NCBI GenBank assembly: GCA_014802325.1
Contig: JAAVCK010000010.1
Location: 1 to 64,000 of the forward strand
Source of the DNA: Bacteroides sp.
GTDB taxonomy: Bacteria > Bacteroidota > Bacteroidia > Bacteroidales > Muribaculaceae
DNA: 64,000 nt
Direction of reading: 5' to 3'
Numbering within the stretch: position 1 is the first letter of the stretch; each line of letters begins with the position of its first letter. Below, piece after piece: positions 19,186 to 28,755 of this stretch. A model generated the notes under the pieces. It did no database searches, was not told where the DNA came from, and saw only the letters and a program-made list of their open reading frames with translations. The position numbers were made by a program, and so were the translations under genes.

Positions 19186-21240
19186 ATGAAATCGTTACAC
19201 ATTGCATTAGCTTTTGCAGCCACTGCCGTGGCCGCTGCCACCGGCTGCCAGGGCTCTCGCTCAGAACACATGAAAAGTCTTAATCAGGCCTACTTCGACT
19301 CTACAGTCACCGCCGGCGAGGACTTCTACACCTTCGTCAATTCCGGTTGGGAAAAGGCTCACCCCCTCACCGCAGAGCATGCCCGTTACGGCCAGTTCAA
19401 TATCCTCAACGACTCGTCTGAAGAGCGCGTGAAGCAGCTCATACTCCACCTTGGCGACCGCAATCCCCAGCCCGGTACCGTAGACCACAAGGTGTGGACC
19501 ATCTATAGCCAGGCCATGGACTCGGCTCGCCGCAATGCCGAAGGAGCTGCTCCTATTCAGGCTCATCTGCAGAAGATCGAAAATACTCCTCACGAGGAGA
19601 TGACCGACCTTTTCCTGTGGATGCACGGCAACTATGCAAGCCCCCTCTTCGGCGCTGGCCCGATGGAAAATCTTGCCAACTCCAATGAGTATGCCATGTA
19701 TGTATCGGGTGGTAGCCTCGGACTGGGCGACCGCGATTATTATCTCGAAAACGACGCCCGCAACACCGAAGTGCGCGAGGCTTACAAGAAACTCATCGTG
19801 ACCCAGATGATGAATGCCGGTCTTGCCGAGGCCGACGCTCGCCGCATCATGGACAATGTGATGAAGATCGAGACCTCGATAGCCGAATCGGCTCTTACCC
19901 GCGAGGAGTCGCGCAACATCGTGGCTATGAACAACCCCCGCTCGTTTGCTGAGCTCAAGGCTGAGTATCCCAACATCCCCTGGGATCGCTTCTTCATCGA
20001 GACGATGGGTATCGAGTCGCCCGACACCGTGATCATCACCGAGCTCAAGGGTCTTGATAAGTCCAACAAACTTTTCGCCCAGCTCAACGACCGCGAACTC
20101 AAGGACTACTATCTCTGGAAATATGTGGCTCAGGCAGCTCCCACTCTCTCCGACGCATTTACCGACGCATCGTTTGAATTCAACAAGGTGATGAGCGGAG
20201 TGCAGGAGCAGCGTCCCCGCTGGAAGCGCGCTCTCGGAGCCACCGAAAGCGCTCTCGGCGAAGCTGTAGGTCAGCTCTACGTGGAGAAATATTTCCCTGA
20301 ATCGTCCAAGCAATACATGCTCGGCCTGGTAGAGAATCTCCGCGAGGCTCTGGGCGAGCACATCAACAACCTCGAATGGATGACCGACTCCACAAAAGCT
20401 CAGGCGCTCAAGAAGCTCAACTCTTTCACCGTGAAGATCGGCTACCCCGACAAGAGGAAAGACTACTCAAGCATGGAGATCGACCCGGCCCTCAGCTATT
20501 ACGAGAATATGCACAATGTGTCGATGTGGCATCAGCGTGACCTCTACTCGAAGTGGGGCAAGCCCGTCGACAAGAGCGAATGGGGCATGACTCCGCAGAC
20601 CGTCAACGCTTACTACAACCCTATGGCCAACGAAATCGTGTTCCCCGCCGCCATCCTTCAGGCTCCCTTCTTTGATCCCGAAGCAAGCGACGCCGAAAAC
20701 TACGGTGGTATCGGCGTGGTGATCGGCCACGAGATGACCCACGGATTTGACGACCAGGGTCGCAACTTCGACGCTCAGGGCAACATGACCGACTGGTGGA
20801 CCGCCGAAGACGCCAAGGCATTTGAGGAAAAGACAAAAGGTCTGATAGCTCAGTTTGATGAGGTGGAAGTACTTCCCGGACTTCACGCCAACGGTCAGTA
20901 TACTCTCGGCGAAAATATCGCTGACCAGGGTGGTCTGCGCGTAGCAATGACCGCATTCCTCAACTCACAGAAAAAGAAAGGCGTAGACGTGAACTCCGAA
21001 GAAGCCAAAATCGACGGCTACACTCCCGCTCAGGTATTCTACATGAACTATGCCAACCTGTGGGCCAACAATATCCGCGAGGCTGAGATACGCTCGCTCA
21101 CCACGGGCGACGTTCACTCACTCGGCCGCAACCGCGTCAACGTTACCCTGCGTAACCTCGCTCCCTTCTTCGAGGCATTCTCCATCAAGGAAGGCGACCC
21201 CATGTATCGTCCCGAAGCAGAGCGCGTGGTGATCTGGTAA
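19186..21240 (+). CDS. M13 family metallopeptidase (PepO/neprilysin-like)
   Basis: VIGHEMTHGFDDQGRNFD zinc motif, ENIADQGGL, NAYYNPMANEIVFPAAILQ. Confidence 0.96.
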   Translation: MKSLHIALAFAATAVAAATGCQGSRSEHMKSLNQAYFDSTVTAGEDFYTFVNSGWEKAHPLTAEHARYGQFNILNDSSEERVKQLILHLGDRNPQPGTVDHKVWTIYSQAMDSARRNAEGAAPIQAHLQKIENTPHEEMTDLFLWMHGNYASPLFGAGPMENLANSNEYAMYVSGGSLGLGDRDYYLENDARNTEVREAYKKLIVTQMMNAGLAEADARRIMDNVMKIETSIAESALTREESRNIVAMNNPRSFAELKAEYPNIPWDRFFIETMGIESPDTVIITELKGLDKSNKLFAQLNDRELKDYYLWKYVAQAAPTLSDAFTDASFEFNKVMSGVQEQRPRWKRALGATESALGEAVGQLYVEKYFPESSKQYMLGLVENLREALGEHINNLEWMTDSTKAQALKKLNSFTVKIGYPDKRKDYSSMEIDPALSYYENMHNVSMWHQRDLYSKWGKPVDKSEWGMTPQTVNAYYNPMANEIVFPAAILQAPFFDPEASDAENYGGIGVVIGHEMTHGFDDQGRNFDAQGNMTDWWTAEDAKAFEEKTKGLIAQFDEVEVLPGLHANGQYTLGENIADQGGLRVAMTAFLNSQKKKGVDVNSEEAKIDGYTPAQVFYMNYANLWANNIREAEIRSLTTGDVHSLGRNRVNVTLRNLAPFFEAFSIKEGDPMYRPEAERVVIW

Positions 21241-21264
21241 CCCATCTCCACCCCTACTCCATCA

Positions 21265-21297
21265 TCCCGGCCCCCAAAAGGCCGGGATTTTTTTATT
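21265..21297 (+). terminator. Rho-independent terminator after M13 peptidase
   Basis: TCCCGGCC..GGCCGGGA + TTTTTTT. Confidence 0.88.
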
Positions 21298-21341
21298 TAT
21301 ATCTAAATTGCATTTAGCCCCTCACATATAACATTTTTTTG

Positions 21342-21349
21342 TATCTTTG
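21342..21349 (+). promoter_or_regulatory. Bacteroidetes -7 promoter motif (TATCTTTG) upstream of structured RNA
   Basis: TAnnTTTG match. Confidence 0.65.
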
Positions 21350-21421
21350 CACAGAATCACTAACATCATAGAGTTGATATACACGTGATTTCGTACATAC
21401 AAAGGTGTTATTGAAATTTTA

Positions 21422-21596
21422 TCTTCTAAAGTCAAACTTCGCAACTTTGATAATCAGCATGAAGATGAGATTGGCAATAGCACCTGCATCGGTAGCTTAT
21501 ATTCTGTCGAGATCGACAGTTACATAGCTATATCGGTGTGGGGCTATTGTTTTATCCATGCTGATAGGTAATGCGAAGACCTGACTTTAGGATAGA
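21422..21596 (+). ncRNA. Long rod-like structured RNA, candidate 6S RNA (SsrS-like)
   Basis: Nested complementary arms: tTCTAAAGTCA/TGACTTTAGGA; CTTCGCA/TGCGAAG; ATCAGCATG/CATGCTGAT; asymmetric bubble; CAATAGC/GCTATTG; CTGTCG-AGAT-CGACAG apex; ~175 nt; no ORF. Confidence 0.55.
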
Positions 21597-21685
21597 ACAA
21601 GATACATTCCTCACACCTTTTATTTTTTTACCTTAATTATCATCGCGTCTTTTCAAAGGAGGATAAGAGAAGAGCAAAAAACACT

Positions 21686-22081
21686 ATGGATGCTTTAGTA
21701 AAATCTCAATTCCTCTGCCTTTATTGCATGGTGCTGGCCGACGGCATTATCGATGCCCTCGAGATGGAGAAACTTTACAAGATCGGAACGGAGCAATACG
21801 GCTTGACGCAGGCCGAAATAACTTCCGCGGTCAGAGATGCCGGTACTTCATTTATCTTTCCCGAATCTCTGCCTGACAAAATTCGTCTGCTGATGAATCT
21901 TGCTGAAATCGCTCTTGCCGACAATGACATCGACCCTACCGAAAAAGCCCTGATGAGAAAATATATCATCAAGATGGGTTTCCTCGAATCTAATGCCGAC
22001 GGAATTTCAGATTTCATTTTCTCGGCAGTACAAAATCACCTAACACTCGAACAAGTACTTAACTCCATTTCCAATAATTAA
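21686..22081 (+). CDS. TerB-like (tellurite-resistance fold) helical protein
   Basis: All-helical 131 aa with ADGIIDALEMEKLYKIG and IALADNDIDPTEKALMRKYIIKMGF motifs typical of TerB-like proteins. Confidence 0.5.
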   Translation: MDALVKSQFLCLYCMVLADGIIDALEMEKLYKIGTEQYGLTQAEITSAVRDAGTSFIFPESLPDKIRLLMNLAEIALADNDIDPTEKALMRKYIIKMGFLESNADGISDFIFSAVQNHLTLEQVLNSISNN

Positions 22082-22083
22082 TT

Positions 22084-23301
22084 ATGGCATTTACAAATCC
22101 ATTAGCACAACTTTTTGCTACAGCCCCATCATCCACTCCAAAACCGCAACAAAATCAAGATTCAATACTTGAAGGTGAAACCTATGTGTTTTACGGCACA
22201 CGCCTGTGCGGTAAAGTAACAGCAAGTCATCAGGCATTGAGCGCTTATCTCCCGAAGATATACAATCAAGAAAAACAGCGTCAATATGACAATGCCGATC
22301 TACAGGAGGAATTGAGCAACAAACGCAGACATGAAATTGAATCCTTCAAGCAAAAGAATGCCCGTGAAAACACTAATATCGAACAACTTGAAAATGGTAT
22401 TGATGAAGATAAACGCAAAATTCAGGAAGCACGTGAAGAACTTGAAAGCGCAAAAGCAAAAAACGGCGAGGTTAATAAAATGACAAAGGTTAAGATGGTA
22501 GTCGGCATAGCTATCCTCTCCATCCTTACCGTTTACCTCTTTATCTTTTACAGCTCAACTTTCTACTCTGCATTTTTCCGAACGTTCGACGATAATGTAA
22601 ATGTCGGGCAAGCAATGTTTTATGCAAATTCGATATATGCTTCTTATCAACAGGGCATTGGTCAATTGCTATTTATAATTTGCGCTCCAATTATTTTTAT
22701 GGGGCTCGGTTATACACTTCACTATTTCAGTGTGCAGGAATCTTGGACGAAATACCTGAAAATAACTTCAGTGATAGCGATTACCTTTGCTTTTGACTGT
22801 ATTCTTGCATACCTTATAGCGGAAAAAATTTACATTATAATTATAAGTTCAACACCCGGAGTTTTCCCTCCCTTTGGTCTGGATATTGCTATACATGATA
22901 TCAATGTATGGGCTGTAATTTTCTGCGGGTTCATCGTGTACGTTATATGGGGTATTGTTTTTGACATGACTATTACAGCTTACGGTGATTTAAGGTCTAA
23001 TGAAAAGGAAATAAAAATACTTAATTCAAGAATAGAATCACTCAACGGAGCTATTGCTGAGAAGAAAAATAATATCATCGACTGCAAAGGTCGGATTTCG
23101 GCTAATGATAATAAAATTGAGTCTTTGACGAAAGCATTAGCCTCTGCCAAGCTATTCAATCCTCATATAATCAAGATTGCGCTGAATGATTTCTTTGCAG
23201 GCTGGCTCACCATGATGAGCACATTGAATCGTACAAGTGAAGATCAAGAAGCAGCGAAAAAAGTATATAATGATGCGATTAATAACCTATTTACTGAATA
23301 A
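22084..23301 (+). CDS. Coiled-coil multi-TM membrane protein, unknown function
   Basis: 405 aa: N- and C-terminal coiled coils flanking ~4 TM segments; AT-rich composition. Confidence 0.7.
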   Translation: MAFTNPLAQLFATAPSSTPKPQQNQDSILEGETYVFYGTRLCGKVTASHQALSAYLPKIYNQEKQRQYDNADLQEELSNKRRHEIESFKQKNARENTNIEQLENGIDEDKRKIQEAREELESAKAKNGEVNKMTKVKMVVGIAILSILTVYLFIFYSSTFYSAFFRTFDDNVNVGQAMFYANSIYASYQQGIGQLLFIICAPIIFMGLGYTLHYFSVQESWTKYLKITSVIAITFAFDCILAYLIAEKIYIIIISSTPGVFPPFGLDIAIHDINVWAVIFCGFIVYVIWGIVFDMTITAYGDLRSNEKEIKILNSRIESLNGAIAEKKNNIIDCKGRISANDNKIESLTKALASAKLFNPHIIKIALNDFFAGWLTMMSTLNRTSEDQEAAKKVYNDAINNLFTE

Positions 23302-23305
23302 AAAA

Positions 23306-24181
23306 ATGAAACAAAGAAATCTAATTATTGCTTTAGCAGTGTTTATAACTTTTTTAATTGTATGTGTCGTCAGTTGTAATGGTTCAGGCAGTCAGACCGA
23401 CGGGTCAGGAACGGATAGCGTCACTGCGACACCACATAAAATAAATAAGGACAACTTACCCATCAATCTTTCGGTATTTATCGACCTTTCCGATCGCATT
23501 GTGCGACCCAATCCGACTCAAGTTGAACTTGACACAGCCATTGTAAACCAACTTATCGACTTTTTTATTGAAAATTCATTTAAAGGTGGGAAACTCCTTT
23601 CATGCAAAAACAAATTTAATGTATTTTTTTATCCGGCACCAACAGATGCATCTGTAACAACTCTTGCCAAGGGTCTGAATATAGACCTGTCCATACTGCA
23701 AGGAGCGCAGAAGAAAGAGAGGCTCGCTGAGATGAAAGAAACATTTGACAATAATCTTGCCCAGATATATTCATTAGCCATAAAAAATAAGAAATTTATA
23801 GGATGTGATATATGGGGATTCTTTACTGACAAAAAAGTTGATAATCTATGTATGTCGCCCGGCTACCGTAACATTTTGGTGATACTGACTGACGGTTACT
23901 TATACCACATACATAATAAAAAGCAGGATGGCAATGCCTATTCTTACTTAAACCCGCAGAACCTTATGCTTCCCGGAACTTCCTTGATAGTAGGTCGTGA
24001 CGGGCTTGAGGATCTCGAGGTTTTAATGCTCGAAGTCAATCCCTCGCAAATCAGTCAGCTTCACACAATGGAAGATATAATTGAAACTTGGATGAAAGGC
24101 ATGGGTGTTGAGCACTATATGGTAGCAGGGACTGATCTTCCTTCTAACACCGCAAAGTATATCTCGAATTTCTTGAAATAG
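23306..24181 (+). CDS. Putative lipoprotein with VWA-like domain
   Basis: Lipobox VVSCNG; NLSVFIDLSDR (MIDAS-like) and ILVILTDGYLY; ATG at 23306. Confidence 0.6.
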   Translation: MKQRNLIIALAVFITFLIVCVVSCNGSGSQTDGSGTDSVTATPHKINKDNLPINLSVFIDLSDRIVRPNPTQVELDTAIVNQLIDFFIENSFKGGKLLSCKNKFNVFFYPAPTDASVTTLAKGLNIDLSILQGAQKKERLAEMKETFDNNLAQIYSLAIKNKKFIGCDIWGFFTDKKVDNLCMSPGYRNILVILTDGYLYHIHNKKQDGNAYSYLNPQNLMLPGTSLIVGRDGLEDLEVLMLEVNPSQISQLHTMEDIIETWMKGMGVEHYMVAGTDLPSNTAKYISNFLK

Positions 24182-24203
24182 CTTCGGACTCAACCCACGT
24201 CAA

Positions 24204-24497
24204 GAGGCCGTGTCAAAATTAATACGAATACCCCAGGGCATTGACTTCTTCGTAACTGGCGCCGCCGCAAAGCTACGGCGGCGCCGGCTATAGGCCTGTT
24301 AACTTTGGCGTCCGCAAGGGCGCCGATTGCATAACTTGTTGATTCGCTTTTTTATTCGGAGCCTATCGGGCGCCTATTGGATATCTAACTTTTACCCGGG
24401 GCGCCTCCGGATCGCTACGGCGACCTGGGCTTCAATTAAATCAGCGTCCTGTGGACGCTTGTACTGGTTATGAAATAGTCTATTTAGACGCAGCTTC
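24204..24497. repeat. MITE-like multi-hairpin repeat, copy 1 (degenerate)
   Basis: Aligns by eye to copies at 28402 and 48033 (gaggccgtgtcaaaat..gcgccgccg..ggcgtccgcaagggcgcc..gtctatttagacgcagcttc). Confidence 0.8.
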
Positions 24498-24588
24498 CTG
24501 AATTTTAACCAACGGTTTTTTGTTAAAAGTCTGACGGATTTTTCGGCGATAGGGCGGGGAGATTGTGAATTTTTTGATTATCTTTGCG

Positions 24589-24596
24589 GAAGCGTA
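24589..24596 (+). promoter_or_regulatory. -7 promoter motif TATCTTTG upstream of GH31
   Basis: TAnnTTTG match 28 bp before the ATG. Confidence 0.6.
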
Positions 24597-24623
24597 AAAA
24601 GTTTTATCATTTTTTCTTCCGAT

Positions 24624-26987
24624 ATGAAAATCTCATACTCTATGATGGCTCTGGCGGCTCTGCTTTGGGGTGCCGGTCAAGCCGCGGCTTATACTGTGAC
24701 TACTCCTGCCGGTCAGACGGTGGACGTAACGTTTATGAACGATAACATACTGCGTGTGACTTCGCTGCATGCGGGTCAGGCAGCGGCTGCTCCGACTGCG
24801 GCCGTGATGAAGCCTGAAGCGGTGGACGTCACTGTGACCGATGGTCCGATAGTGACGCTGACCTCGCCGTCGGGGCTATCGGCTACGGTAGACAAATCGA
24901 GCGGTGCGGTAAATATATCAAGCGGCGGCGCGCGGATGGTCTACGACGCGGGAGTGCGCACCACCGATGCCGACGGCCATCAGTCGCTATCGCTGGCTTA
25001 TCTTGGCAAAGGCACATTCTACGGTGCCGGAGAGCGAGGCCACAGTGTGAACCTCGAAGGCGACACGCTCGTGATGTATAACAGGCAGAACTACGGCTAC
25101 ACCGCCGGCGATCCGCGCATCTCGCAGATGAACATCACCATGCCGCTGTTTGTGGCCAAGGCGGGATATGCCATAGTGTTTGACGACTACGCAGCCGCCA
25201 CCATGGTAATGGGTAATCCTATAGTCTATACCACCGAGTCAAGCGAACCGGTGACCTATTATTACATCGACGGCCACGGCAGTCTGCCCGAAGTGTCGCA
25301 TCTGCTCACCGAACTTGTGGGTCGCCAGGACCTCCCGCCGCTGTGGGCGCTGGGCTACATCACTTCAAAATACGGCTATCATGACCGCCGCGAGACCACG
25401 GGTGTGATCGACACCCTGCGCCGCGAGGGCTATCCGGTCGACGGTGTGGTGCTTGATCTCTATTGGTATGGCAAGGAGCAGGATATGGGTCGTCTTGACT
25501 GGGATCCGGTGCAGTGGCCCGACCATAGCCGCATGCTCGCCGACCTTAAGAAGCGTGGCGTGAATACCGTGGCGATATCGCAGCCCTACGTGCTTCGCAA
25601 CGGTCGCGGAGTGGATAATTACAATGAACTGCGCGATGGCGGCATGCTGCTCCGCGACACCACCGGCGCTCCGCAGGAGGTGAAGATATGGGTAGGCGAA
25701 GGCGGAATGCTCGACGTATCTAATCCCGACACACGAGCATGGCTACGCGACCGTTACCGCCGTCTGACCGACGAGGGTATCACCGGATGGTGGGGTGACC
25801 TGGGCGAGCCCGAGGTGCATCCCGAGACGGGCGTGCACCACAACGGTCTGCCCACACGGCTCTATCACAATCTCTACGGTAACGACTGGAGTGCGATCAT
25901 TTACGATCTTTTCGCCGAGGAATATCCTGACACCCGACTGATGACGATGATGCGCGGCGGCACTACGGGTCTGCAACGCTACAGCGTGTTCCCGTGGTCG
26001 ACCGACGTGAGCCGCTCATGGGGAGGTCTGCAACCGCAGATAACGATAATGCTCAATTCCGGTCTGAGCGGCCTGGGCTACATGGGCCACGACGTAGGCG
26101 GATTTGCCATCGATCCCGCGGCACCTTACGATCCCGAACTTTATGTGCGCTGGCTCCAGCTCGGCACATTCTCGCCCATACTCCGCACTCACGCTCAGGC
26201 CACGGCCGAGCCTTATCACTATCCTCAGCAGCGCGACATCATACGTCCGCTCATACTGGAGCGCTACCGCTGGCTACCCTACAACTACACGCTTGCCTAC
26301 CGTAACTCGCTCTTCGGCGAACCACTGGTGCAACCCATAGGCTACTACGACGATGAGTCGCTGCCGGCATCGCCCGACGTGACTGACCAATACCTCTGGG
26401 GCCGCGACGTGATGATAGCGCCCGTGCTCACTCAGGGGGCCACTTCGCGCGAGGTAGTCTTCCCGCAGGGCAAGTGGGTCGACATGCGCAGTCCCGCTGC
26501 TGTATATGCAGGAGGCACCACCGCCACTGTCGACGCGCCGCTCGAAGTGCTTCCGATGTTTGCCCGCGCCGGTGCTATAATCCCGATGGCCGACTACAAG
26601 ATGGACAACACCACGCAGTACCGCACCGACACATATACCCTCAACGTGTATCCTGTAGAAGGCGAGAGCGGCAGCTACACGCTCTATGAAGACGATCTGA
26701 CCTCGCGCTCAGCCATCGCCGCGGGCCGATATGCCGCAGTGGATATGACCGACTCCATGACCGACGGCAAAGTCACATTCACGGCAAAGTTCTCAGGCTC
26801 CTACCCCGGCCTTAAGCCGGTGAAAAAACTCACTGTGAAGTTTCACGGCATAGACACAGCTCCGGCAGCTGTGACTGTCGACGGCAAGACACTTCGCGGA
26901 AAAGCAGTGAAATACACCCCCGAAGATGGTATTCTTACCATTACTACCGACTGGAATATCTCAAATGGACTAAAAATTGAATTTTGA
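24624..26987 (+). CDS. Glycoside hydrolase family 31 (alpha-glucosidase/xylosidase-like)
   Basis: GYITSKYGYHDR, VVLDLYWYGKEQDMGRLDWD, WWGDLGEPE, MGHDVGGF motifs. Confidence 0.95.
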   Translation: MKISYSMMALAALLWGAGQAAAYTVTTPAGQTVDVTFMNDNILRVTSLHAGQAAAAPTAAVMKPEAVDVTVTDGPIVTLTSPSGLSATVDKSSGAVNISSGGARMVYDAGVRTTDADGHQSLSLAYLGKGTFYGAGERGHSVNLEGDTLVMYNRQNYGYTAGDPRISQMNITMPLFVAKAGYAIVFDDYAAATMVMGNPIVYTTESSEPVTYYYIDGHGSLPEVSHLLTELVGRQDLPPLWALGYITSKYGYHDRRETTGVIDTLRREGYPVDGVVLDLYWYGKEQDMGRLDWDPVQWPDHSRMLADLKKRGVNTVAISQPYVLRNGRGVDNYNELRDGGMLLRDTTGAPQEVKIWVGEGGMLDVSNPDTRAWLRDRYRRLTDEGITGWWGDLGEPEVHPETGVHHNGLPTRLYHNLYGNDWSAIIYDLFAEEYPDTRLMTMMRGGTTGLQRYSVFPWSTDVSRSWGGLQPQITIMLNSGLSGLGYMGHDVGGFAIDPAAPYDPELYVRWLQLGTFSPILRTHAQATAEPYHYPQQRDIIRPLILERYRWLPYNYTLAYRNSLFGEPLVQPIGYYDDESLPASPDVTDQYLWGRDVMIAPVLTQGATSREVVFPQGKWVDMRSPAAVYAGGTTATVDAPLEVLPMFARAGAIIPMADYKMDNTTQYRTDTYTLNVYPVEGESGSYTLYEDDLTSRSAIAAGRYAAVDMTDSMTDGKVTFTAKFSGSYPGLKPVKKLTVKFHGIDTAPAAVTVDGKTLRGKAVKYTPEDGILTITTDWNISNGLKIEF

Positions 26988-27068
26988 GTGAACCATCGGG
27001 CCTTGTTACGGGTTATAAAGGTGAAAAGAAATAAAACAGTTATTACCCTTACATAACAAGACACAAAA

Positions 27069-27650
27069 ATGGCGACAAAATCAATCAAAGGAACTAAGAC
27101 CGAACAGAATCTTCTCGCAGCTTTCGCGGGTGAAAGCCAAGCACGCACACGCTACACTCTCTTTGCCAAAAAGGCCAAGGAAGAAGGCTACGAGCAGATA
27201 GCACATATATTCAAGATCACCGCCGAGCAGGAGCTCGCCCACGCCACCGCATTCTTCAGCCGTCTGGAGGGAGGAATGGTGGAAATCAAGGCAGCCTATC
27301 CCGCCGGAGTGGTGGCCGACACTCTCACCAACCTGCGCGAGGCCGCAGCCGGCGAGCGCGAGGAGTGGAGCGCTCTTTACTCTGACTTCGCCGGCGTGGC
27401 AGCTGAGGAAGGCTTCCCCGAAATCGCAGCCCTCTTCCGCAACGTAGCCAAGGTGGAAGTGGTACATGAAGACCGCTACAACCGTCTGGTAAAGCGCCTG
27501 GAGTCAGGCACCGAATTCTCGGTCGACGAAGATATAGAGTGGCAGTGCACCCACTGCGGATTTGTCTACACCGGCAAGACCGCGCCCAAGAAATGCCCCG
27601 TATGCGGCATGCCTCAGGGATTTTTCGAGCGCAAGGCCGAAAACTATTGA
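27069..27650 (+). CDS. rbr: Rubrerythrin
   Basis: Ferritin-like AFAGESQARTRYTLFAKKAKEEGYEQIAHIF plus C-terminal rubredoxin CTHCGFVY..CPVCGMPQGFF. Confidence 0.97.
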   Translation: MATKSIKGTKTEQNLLAAFAGESQARTRYTLFAKKAKEEGYEQIAHIFKITAEQELAHATAFFSRLEGGMVEIKAAYPAGVVADTLTNLREAAAGEREEWSALYSDFAGVAAEEGFPEIAALFRNVAKVEVVHEDRYNRLVKRLESGTEFSVDEDIEWQCTHCGFVYTGKTAPKKCPVCGMPQGFFERKAENY

Positions 27651-27675
27651 TAAGCAGCGATTATCCTTATATTCC

Positions 27676-27718
27676 CGAGCAACCGGAGCAGGAGAGCAAA
27701 AGCTCCTGCACCGGTTGC
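27676..27718 (+). terminator. Strong hairpin after rubrerythrin
   Basis: GCAACCGG-GCAGGAG / CTCCTGC-CCGGTTGC; no clear T tract. Confidence 0.5.
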
Positions 27719-27745
27719 TTAACTTATCCACGAATCCATCATCTT

Positions 27746-28360
27746 ATGCCCTCTATCAACTCACTACTCTTCAATATCAGCATGTCTTCCGGTATCACTC
27801 CCGAAGCCGGCTCGCTGCTCGTGGCCGAACCGTTTCTGGCCGAACCGTTTTTTCACCACGGTGTAGTGCTGCTGATCGACACTGACGAGGAGACTGACCA
27901 CACCGCCATGGGGGTGGTGCTGAATCTGCCTATCGGAGCCACACTCCACGATGCGCTGCCCGACTGCGGACGCGCCGCCCGCGATGTGCCTCTGTATTGC
28001 GGAGGCCCGTTGTCGCATGACCGTCTTTACTTCATCCATCGGCTCGGTCCGCTTATTCCCGACAGCCGTCTGCTAAGAGATGACCTCTACGTGGGAGGCG
28101 ACTTTGAAGCCGTGATGGAATACATAGAGCAGGGAGGCCGGGTAGACGGGATGATACGGTTTTTCGTAGGCTACAGCGGATGGAGCCGCGGCCAGCTCGA
28201 CGAAGAGATCAGCAGCGGAGTGTGGGCCGTGGCATCGTGGAAAGATCCGCGCGAAATTCTCACCGGCTCTGACAACGCTTTCTGGCATCGCTGCGTGCGT
28301 TCACTCGGTACCCATTACCGCGGCTGGCTCTACCATCCCCGCGACCTCCACTCCAACTGA
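27746..28360 (+). CDS. YqgE/AlgH family protein
   Basis: GSLLVAEPFLAEPFFHHGVVLLIDTDEETDHTAMGVVLN, FVGYSGWSRGQLDEEI; start at 27746 (or 27782). Confidence 0.92.
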   Translation: MPSINSLLFNISMSSGITPEAGSLLVAEPFLAEPFFHHGVVLLIDTDEETDHTAMGVVLNLPIGATLHDALPDCGRAARDVPLYCGGPLSHDRLYFIHRLGPLIPDSRLLRDDLYVGGDFEAVMEYIEQGGRVDGMIRFFVGYSGWSRGQLDEEISSGVWAVASWKDPREILTGSDNAFWHRCVRSLGTHYRGWLYHPRDLHSN

Positions 28361-28401
28361 CCATCGATCCGATCCACTCCCTTCGATCGGAATAAACTCA
28401 T

Positions 28402-28696
28402 GAGGCTGTGTCAAAATAAAAAAAGAATGCCCGCAGGGCATTGAGTTAATCGTAACCGGCGCCGCCGTAGCTATGCGGAGGCGTCGCCGGTTATTGGGTT
28501 GTTAACTTTGGCGTCCGTCAGGCCGCCGATTATATAACTTATTGAGTTTTATTCGGCGGCCTATCGGACGCCTTTTTGGTTTCGGCATTTAACCCCGGGG
28601 CGCCTACGCAGAGCTTCGGCGACCCGGGTTACGATTAAGTCAGCGTCCGACGGACGCTTATAGCTGCTTTGAAAAAGTCTATTTCGACACAGCCTC
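28402..28696. repeat. MITE-like multi-hairpin repeat, copy 2 (most intact, 11-bp perfect TIRs)
   Basis: GAGGCTGTGTC..GACACAGCCTC termini; internal inverted repeats AATGCCC/GGGCATT, GGCGTCCGTCAGGCCGCC/GGCGGCCTATCGGACGCC, GCGTCCGACGGACGC; outer ATAAACTC/GAGTTTAT at 28392 and 28699. Confidence 0.85.
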
Positions 28697-28755
28697 ACGA
28701 GTTTATCAGGATACAACCGCGGAGGCGGTGGGTCACATAGCGCTACGGTCGGAAA

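Noticed and set aside
19261-20361. Long antisense ORF (366 aa) inside the M13 peptidase gene
   Set aside because: Shadow ORF from GC-rich codon bias; the sense strand is a clear M13 peptidase.
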